A DNA stretch of 8,943 bases from assembly GCA_030151135.1 (NCBI GenBank), contig JASLEQ010000305.1, forward strand, positions 1 through 8,943. The letters run 5' to 3'. Below the pieces are notes generated by a model. It worked only from the letters and a program-made list of their open reading frames with translations, did no database searches and was not told the DNA's origin. Each line of letters starts with the position of its first letter. Position 1 is the stretch's first letter. Origin of the DNA: Candidatus Sulfotelmatobacter sp. (GTDB lineage Bacteria; Acidobacteriota; Terriglobia; Terriglobales; SbA1). Shown here one piece after another: positions 4,495 to 8,943 of the stretch. The translations under genes were made by a program, and so were the position numbers.

Positions 4495-7253
4495 GCACTT
4501 TCCGGCGCTTCCTCGCTCGATGCGGCAATCTGGTGTCGCGACATTTCAATCAGACTCGTCTTGATGAAGAAATTGAAGATCACCTCGCCCGGCAGACTGA
4601 GGAGAACCTGCGTTCCGGAATGACGCCCACGGAGGCGCGGCGGCAGGCGATCCTGAAATTCGGTCCGGTCGAGACGATCCACGAGCAGTATCACGCCGAA
4701 AAAGGCCTGCCGCTCATTGAGAGCATCTTCAGCGACCTGCGTTATTCTTTCCGCATTCTGCGCAAGAATCCGGGATTCACGGCGATCGCCGGAGCATCAT
4801 TGGCATTAGCCATTGGCGCCAACACCACCATCTTCACCATCACCAAGCGCGTGCTGCTCGACCGCCTCGCAGTGCCGCACGCAGCGCACCTTCGCCTGTT
4901 GCATTGGCAAGGAGACCGGCACACCGCGGTCACAAACCTGTGGGGCGTTACCGACAACCTGCCCGAAGGCATCGGCGCGACTTCGTTCTCATATCCCGCA
5001 TTCGAGCAACTCCGGCGCGACAACCACGTCCTTGAGGATCTTTTCGCCTTCAAAGATGTCGGACGAATGAATGCAACCATCGAGGGCAATGCTCAGGTTC
5101 TGCAAGGCGAGTTAGTCAGCGGCAATTACTTCGATCAGATGCAGGTTCAACCGCAACTCGGGCGTCCGATCGTCACGGCGGATGACATTGTTGGTGCGCC
5201 GCCAGTTGCCTTAATCAGCGCAGGCCTGTTTCAGCGTGCATTTGGATCTTCATCGTCAGTCATTGGGCGCACGATCAAGGTGAATATGACCCCGGTGACC
5301 ATTATTGGTGTCACGCCTCCGGAATTCACAGGCGCCAAGAGCGTCCAGTCTGCTCCCGATCTGCTTCTTCCCCTGAGCGCGCAGCCGCTGGTCGCGCCAC
5401 GCGGAAAGAATGGATCGTTGCTGGGCGAATCGGCCCCGCAGATGTGGTGGCTCAATATCATGGGCCGGGAGAAGCCCGGTGTTCCCGAGACAACGGTGCA
5501 GGCCGCTCTCGACGTTTCGTTGGCGGCCGTGGTGCGCTCCTCATTGCATCCGGACGCGAATGCAACCATTCCCCACCTCAGCCTGCTCGATGGCAGCCGC
5601 GGTTTATTCCGTTCCAAGGAGATCTTCGGCAAACCCATCGAAGTGCTTACCGCTGTGGCGGCGCTCGTCCTTCTGCTGGCCTGCTCAAACATCGCAAGCA
5701 TGTTGCTCGCTCGATCTGCAGCGCGCCAGCGTGAAATCGCGGTGCGCCTAGCCTTGGGAGCAGGACGAGTTCGCGTTCTGCGTGGAGTTTTGACCGAAAG
5801 CCTTCTCCTCTCAGCACTCGGGGGGCTGCTGGGAGTGGCCTTGGCTTTCGTTGGTTGTCACACTTTACCCGCATTGCTTGCGAATCCGTGGGAAACCTCG
5901 CAGTTTCAGATGTCACTCGATCCCGAGGTGCTCGCCTATACCGCCGCCCTCACGATGATCACTGGGCTGCTTTTCGGAATGCTGCCGGCATGGCTCGCCA
6001 CCCGCAGCAATGTCGGGACATCCCTGAAGTCAGCAGTTTGGAGCAGCACCCGTCGGCGGAGCGGAGTCACGGGCAAGACTATCGTCGCCTTCCAGGTAAT
6101 GCTCTCGACGTTGCTGGTCGCTGGAGCGCTACTTTTTTCCGGCACGCTCTTCAAACTTGCTCACGTCAATCCAGGATTCCGCACGGATCATTTGGTGATC
6201 TTCGCAATTCAGCAGCCCGAGTCGCGCTACCCTCCGCCCAAGGATCTGCTACTGCATCATCGAATCGAAGAGCGCTTGCGGGCTCTGCCGGGAGTGAAGG
6301 AAGTCACGCTCTCAGAAGTTGCCTTCATCTCCGACAGCATGGAGAACACGAACTTTCTTCCTGAGGGAGAGAAGCAGGATCCCAATAAAGACCAGTCTGC
6401 ATGGAACAACGCGGTCGGCGCAGGATTTTTCCAAACGATGGGCATCCCGATTATCGCCGGCCGCGACTTCAATGAGAACGATATACCCTCTTCACCCAAG
6501 GTCGGCGTCCTCAGCGAAAGCCTTGCGCGCAAGTCTTTCCCGGGACAGAATCCCATCGGCAAACATTTTCTCGCGCATTTTCATCCAGACCAGGGCGAAC
6601 CTGGAGACCTGATCGAAGTAGTCGGAGTCTGTGGTGACACGCGTTATTGGTCCTTGAAGCAGGACCCGATCGGCATGTTTTATCAGCCGTATCTCCAGAC
6701 ACCGAATCTTGACTTCGGAGCTACCTACGAAATACGCACCAGTCTTCGTCCGGAATCGATTGCGCCATCGCTACGCGCCGCGGTGCAGGAGATCGATCCC
6801 GACCTGCCGTTGCAGGACGTTCGAACGCAACAGGAACAGATTGACGCCTCCATGCAAACCGAACGCATTATTGCAGCCCTGACTGCGTCTTTCGGAACGC
6901 TTGCGCTGATACTGGCTTGCGTCGGCGTCTACGGAGTAATGGCCTATTCAGTCGCACAGCGCACCAGCGAGATAGGAATCCGCATGGCGCTCGGCTCTCT
7001 TCCGCGCCAGGTTCTCGGCATGATATTAAGCGAAGCAGGTTGGATCTCCTTCGCCGGAATCGCCTGCGGGCTCGGAGCAACCGTCCTATTAGCGCGGCTG
7101 GTCAAATCGCTGCTTTATGCGACGCAACCGAATGACCCGCTGGTCCTGTCCGCATCCGCTGTTCTGCTGGCAGCGGTCGGGCTGGCAGCAAGCTGGATTC
7201 CGGCGCGCCGAGCGGCTGCCGTTCAGCCGATGCAGGCTCTCAGACATGAGTAG
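4491..7253 (+). CDS. ADOP-type duplicated MacB/FtsX permease
   Basis: A 920-residue inner-membrane protein. Residues 1-80 are the cytoplasmic permease prefix (LDEEIEDHLARQTEENL, PTEARRQAILKFG). Helix 1 is near 95-115 (ending GANTTIFTI), followed by a MacB-type extracytoplasmic domain to about 380. The first FtsX core spans about 384-500 with the coupling motif RQREIAVRLALGAG. A second half repeats this: a helix near 531-552, an extracytoplasmic domain, and a second FtsX core from about 793 with RTSEIGIRMALGS and an end WIPARRAAAVQPMQALRHE. That makes about eight helices. No Walker motifs or ATPase gene are present, hence orphan. An upstream in-frame ATG at 4431 is rejected because 4491 has GGAG 8 bases ahead and overlaps the PadR stop. 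MacB-like relatives do mechanotransmission, lipoprotein export or drug and peptide efflux; the substrate here is unknown. The frame is intact. Confidence 0.95.
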   Translation: MSTFRRFLARCGNLVSRHFNQTRLDEEIEDHLARQTEENLRSGMTPTEARRQAILKFGPVETIHEQYHAEKGLPLIESIFSDLRYSFRILRKNPGFTAIAGASLALAIGANTTIFTITKRVLLDRLAVPHAAHLRLLHWQGDRHTAVTNLWGVTDNLPEGIGATSFSYPAFEQLRRDNHVLEDLFAFKDVGRMNATIEGNAQVLQGELVSGNYFDQMQVQPQLGRPIVTADDIVGAPPVALISAGLFQRAFGSSSSVIGRTIKVNMTPVTIIGVTPPEFTGAKSVQSAPDLLLPLSAQPLVAPRGKNGSLLGESAPQMWWLNIMGREKPGVPETTVQAALDVSLAAVVRSSLHPDANATIPHLSLLDGSRGLFRSKEIFGKPIEVLTAVAALVLLLACSNIASMLLARSAARQREIAVRLALGAGRVRVLRGVLTESLLLSALGGLLGVALAFVGCHTLPALLANPWETSQFQMSLDPEVLAYTAALTMITGLLFGMLPAWLATRSNVGTSLKSAVWSSTRRRSGVTGKTIVAFQVMLSTLLVAGALLFSGTLFKLAHVNPGFRTDHLVIFAIQQPESRYPPPKDLLLHHRIEERLRALPGVKEVTLSEVAFISDSMENTNFLPEGEKQDPNKDQSAWNNAVGAGFFQTMGIPIIAGRDFNENDIPSSPKVGVLSESLARKSFPGQNPIGKHFLAHFHPDQGEPGDLIEVVGVCGDTRYWSLKQDPIGMFYQPYLQTPNLDFGATYEIRTSLRPESIAPSLRAAVQEIDPDLPLQDVRTQQEQIDASMQTERIIAALTASFGTLALILACVGVYGVMAYSVAQRTSEIGIRMALGSLPRQVLGMILSEAGWISFAGIACGLGATVLLARLVKSLLYATQPNDPLVLSASAVLLAAVGLAASWIPARRAAAVQPMQALRHE

Positions 7254-7297
7254 CCGCAAATATCCCGACTAGGCCTGCAAGCCAGCTTCTCCTCTCC

Positions 7298-8521
7298 TCA
7301 TTTGCTTGAGGCTGGTACTGCCGTTGGCGAATTTCCTGAACTCTTAGACCTGGTAAACGACTGCACGAAGCCCTCCAGAAATGAGAAAAAAACGTCCACC
7401 GCGTACCCCACAAGAAAAGCAATCGCCAGCGGCGAAATCGACTCGCCCTGCGCCAATGCGAAATTGAATAGACCGACAACCGCGCCCCCAATACCGGCGA
7501 TCAGAAAGCGCGCCCAATTCGTCTTCGATGATGACGCGAACGTCAGCGCCTTAACCTCCTCTTCCACGTTCCGCAACAGAAATGCGCACGTACCCAGTAG
7601 CGCGTACAAGATTGGCAGCAGGCATGCCGTTACCGCGCCGTAATAGACTGAGACGAGCCCCAGGATATCTTGCGCGAAAGATCGTACGTCTTGATAAGTC
7701 CCCGTTAAATTGTCCAACGCCTGGGGCATGTTTGCTAACCCAACCGGCAATTGGAACAATTCTTTGAGTTTCTCCTGGTTCGCCTCACGCTCTTTCGGGG
7801 TTAACTTCGCATTCCATCGATAGTTCGCGTAGGGATCATGCTCTGCACGCATGACAAATAAATTAAGTTGCCTCGATCGGGTATCGATCGATCGCACCGT
7901 AGATGCGTATAGCTGTAGCTGCGTAATCACGTCGCCCTCGTTCAGCCCTTGAGGCAAAGACGGCTTGTCGGGAGTTCCAGCCGTCGGTGCACTCGGCGTT
8001 CCGAGTTCTGCCCGCAGCTTTACCAGAAGTTCGTTCGCGGTGTTGATGTCATTGCGAATAGCAGTCGACATTGACGACGATACGAAACTCAGGACCGAGA
8101 ACAATATGATCGGGATCGCCAGTAAGAATGTCCAAAGCCGTAAGTTTCGGATATCGGGGTCCACAAGATCGCTGGACGAAGCCCTTAAACTACCCGCTGT
8201 AACCGGCTTCAGTTTGGCAGAAAGCGTCGCAAGGGCCGCGAGTAAATTCCCTGCGCCCGCATAATTCCAGTCGGCTTTGCCGGCAGCCTTGGCCGTCAAA
8301 ATACTAGTCCTGGTCGTTTCGTCGATATCCAGACCCTGTTCGCTGGCATGAGTCAGCAGCAACATGGCGTCGTCCACAACGTGCTCAAAACTTGGCGTGC
8401 CCCCCGAGACGAGTTGCGGACCTTCCGTTTTCGCTTTTGCCAGAGCTCGCTTCTCGGCGCCTTCGGGCGGCAATCCATCAACTGGTATTTCGAAAGTCGG
8501 AGTAACTACAGATTGGGACAT
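7298..8521 (-). CDS. four-helix membrane protein of unknown family
   Basis: A 407-residue protein I cannot place in a family. Residues 1-125 are soluble and mostly helical (EHVVDDAMLLLTHASEQG; GAGNLLAALATLSAKL). Helix 1 spans about 128-150 (LWTFLLAIPIILFSVLSFV). A soluble middle part (151-287) has a Pro/Thr/Gly linker at 174-190 and a charged helix (LTPKEREANQEKLKELF, 240-256). Helices 2 to 4 follow at about 288-316, 336-358 and 363-388, the last ending GYAVDVFFSFLEGFVQSF, and the tail is Ser-rich. There is no signal peptide, enzyme motif or Walker motif. Translation start is firm: AAGGAGGT lies 7 bases before the ATG. It converges on the permease gene with a 44-base gap lacking any T-tract terminator. 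AT-rich codons such as TTA and ATT are more frequent here than in the permease, but this is only an impression. Confidence 0.8.
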   Translation of the reverse strand: MSQSVVTPTFEIPVDGLPPEGAEKRALAKAKTEGPQLVSGGTPSFEHVVDDAMLLLTHASEQGLDIDETTRTSILTAKAAGKADWNYAGAGNLLAALATLSAKLKPVTAGSLRASSSDLVDPDIRNLRLWTFLLAIPIILFSVLSFVSSSMSTAIRNDINTANELLVKLRAELGTPSAPTAGTPDKPSLPQGLNEGDVITQLQLYASTVRSIDTRSRQLNLFVMRAEHDPYANYRWNAKLTPKEREANQEKLKELFQLPVGLANMPQALDNLTGTYQDVRSFAQDILGLVSVYYGAVTACLLPILYALLGTCAFLLRNVEEEVKALTFASSSKTNWARFLIAGIGGAVVGLFNFALAQGESISPLAIAFLVGYAVDVFFSFLEGFVQSFTRSKSSGNSPTAVPASSK

Positions 8522-8817
8522 TGACCTTACCTCCTTAACATGTCCACGCAGTACGCGGGATACGGCCCTATAAATGAGCAGTCAGAGCTTACTAACAGCA
8601 GACTGCCATTGTTGGGATTCGCCAAAGATCTTTGTAGGGCCTATAGCCGATGTACCGCTAGGCGCGATGGGAGGAATTAGGCTGATTGTCCGTTCGGCAG
8701 GACCGTTTGTCAACAGCAATCTTGCACTTACCGCAAAATTCGAAATATCTCTCAAACCCGTACGGTTCGACTGTAGAGGGCGCACTCTCCGACAACGCGA
8801 TGCTCGTCACTTGCGGA
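8522..8817. other. intergenic region upstream of the membrane protein
   Basis: About 296 bases with no convincing gene; short frames on both strands overlap each other and lack ribosome sites. It should carry the promoter of the membrane-protein gene. Visible elements are the perfect 12-bp palindrome CAAAGATCTTTG (8623-8634) and a GCAGTC/GACTGC inverted pair (8578-8583, 8601-8606). No clear -35/-10 pair is seen. Confidence 0.5.
8529..8536 (-). promoter_or_regulatory. near-perfect Shine-Dalgarno of the 407-residue membrane protein
   Basis: AAGGAGGT on the minus strand, 7 bases before the ATG at 8519-8521, matches the 16S anti-SD over eight bases. It is by far the strongest ribosome site in the window, suggests high translation, and fixes the start. 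Confidence 0.85.
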
Positions 8818-8943
8818 TCAGCCTCGCCCGTTCCTCCGCGCCTGCGCAATCCCGGCCGCCAATCCCTTAGATACTGCGCGGCCGTATCCCGCGCGATCCA
8901 TGGCCGTCATCGTCGCCGAGGCAATCCCGCCCGGAGTCGCTGC
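8818..8943 (-). CDS. C-terminal end of a ProC-like (P5C reductase family) protein, partial
   Basis: The minus strand is open from the right edge for 41 codons to the TGA at 8818-8820. The residues ATPGGIASATMTAMDRAGYG, then a helix AVSKGLAAGIAQARRNG, follow the end of the pyrroline-5-carboxylate reductase dimerisation domain, where the usual pattern is SPGGTTIAGLxALE-xxG-xxAAL-xxAVxAAxxRSxELG. The PGG turn, the following amphipathic helix and the final basic helix all align. The Thr after PGGx is Ala here, so it may be a diverged paralogue rather than the proline-pathway enzyme. P5C reductase makes proline from pyrroline-5-carboxylate with NAD(P)H in the cytoplasm. Most of the gene, including the Rossmann domain and the start, lies outside the window. 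The assignment rests on about 38 residues. Confidence 0.5.
   Translation of the reverse strand, partial: AATPGGIASATMTAMDRAGYGRAVSKGLAAGIAQARRNGRG

Noticed and set aside
8574..8870. 98-codon plus-strand ORF at the right end
   Set aside because: No ribosome site, arginine-rich low-quality second half, and it overlaps the more convincing ProC-like frame on the other strand.
8900..8943. Plus-strand ATG frame running off the right edge (MAVIVAEAIPPGV)
   Set aside because: No ribosome site, and it is the reverse complement of the ProC-like C-terminus, which matches a known family pattern.

Overview
This is an ordinary-looking chromosomal stretch of moderately high GC. It most likely comes from an acidobacterium of the Terriglobia/Koribacter type. 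The best lineage marker is the pair at 4144-7253: a PadR-family regulator overlapping, by ATGA, a large permease with two MacB/FtsX-type halves, an N-terminal prefix domain and no ATPase. That is the layout of the acidobacterial duplicated orphan permease (ADOP) with its partner regulator. Two short PilZ-like proteins and a LuxR-type response regulator fit the same group. I see no insertion sequence, CRISPR array, prophage gene or integrase.

Left part (1-1313, all minus strand). A LuxR/NarL-type response regulator (103-756) has glycine where the phosphoacceptor aspartate should be. Just downstream, a good ribosome site precedes an open frame that leaves the window. Upstream are a 16-codon frame whose stop overlaps the regulator's start, a doubtful 86-codon ORF, a 13-bp palindrome and two 23-bp imperfect direct repeats with a 26-bp period. 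A CAT-anticodon tRNA with encoded CCA follows at 1238-1313. Its acceptor stem carries the base pairs expected of the lysidine-modified Ile2 type.

Middle part (1314-3868, minus strand). Transcription runs from a PilZ-like gene with a poly-alanine tail (3392-3868), which has its own terminator, to a second PilZ-like gene (2754-3188) and then a sugar-binding-protein-like gene (1644-2573) that has no signal peptide and no transporter partners. An intrinsic terminator closes the unit. A long imperfect hairpin lies between this terminator and the tRNA. The co-orientation of a leaderless periplasmic-binding-fold protein with PilZ-like proteins hints at cytoplasmic sensing rather than uptake, but this is inference.

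Right part (4144-8943). The PadR-ADOP pair on the plus strand converges, 44 bp away, on a 407-residue four-helix membrane protein of unknown family (7298-8521, minus) with a near-perfect Shine-Dalgarno. The last 126 bases hold the C-terminal end of a minus-strand gene that resembles the dimerisation domain of pyrroline-5-carboxylate reductase (ProC).

I do not see a clear undescribed multi-gene system. The best leads are the PilZ/leaderless binding protein cluster, the response regulator without its phosphorylation site, the structured intergenic element at 1405-1456, and the unknown membrane protein.
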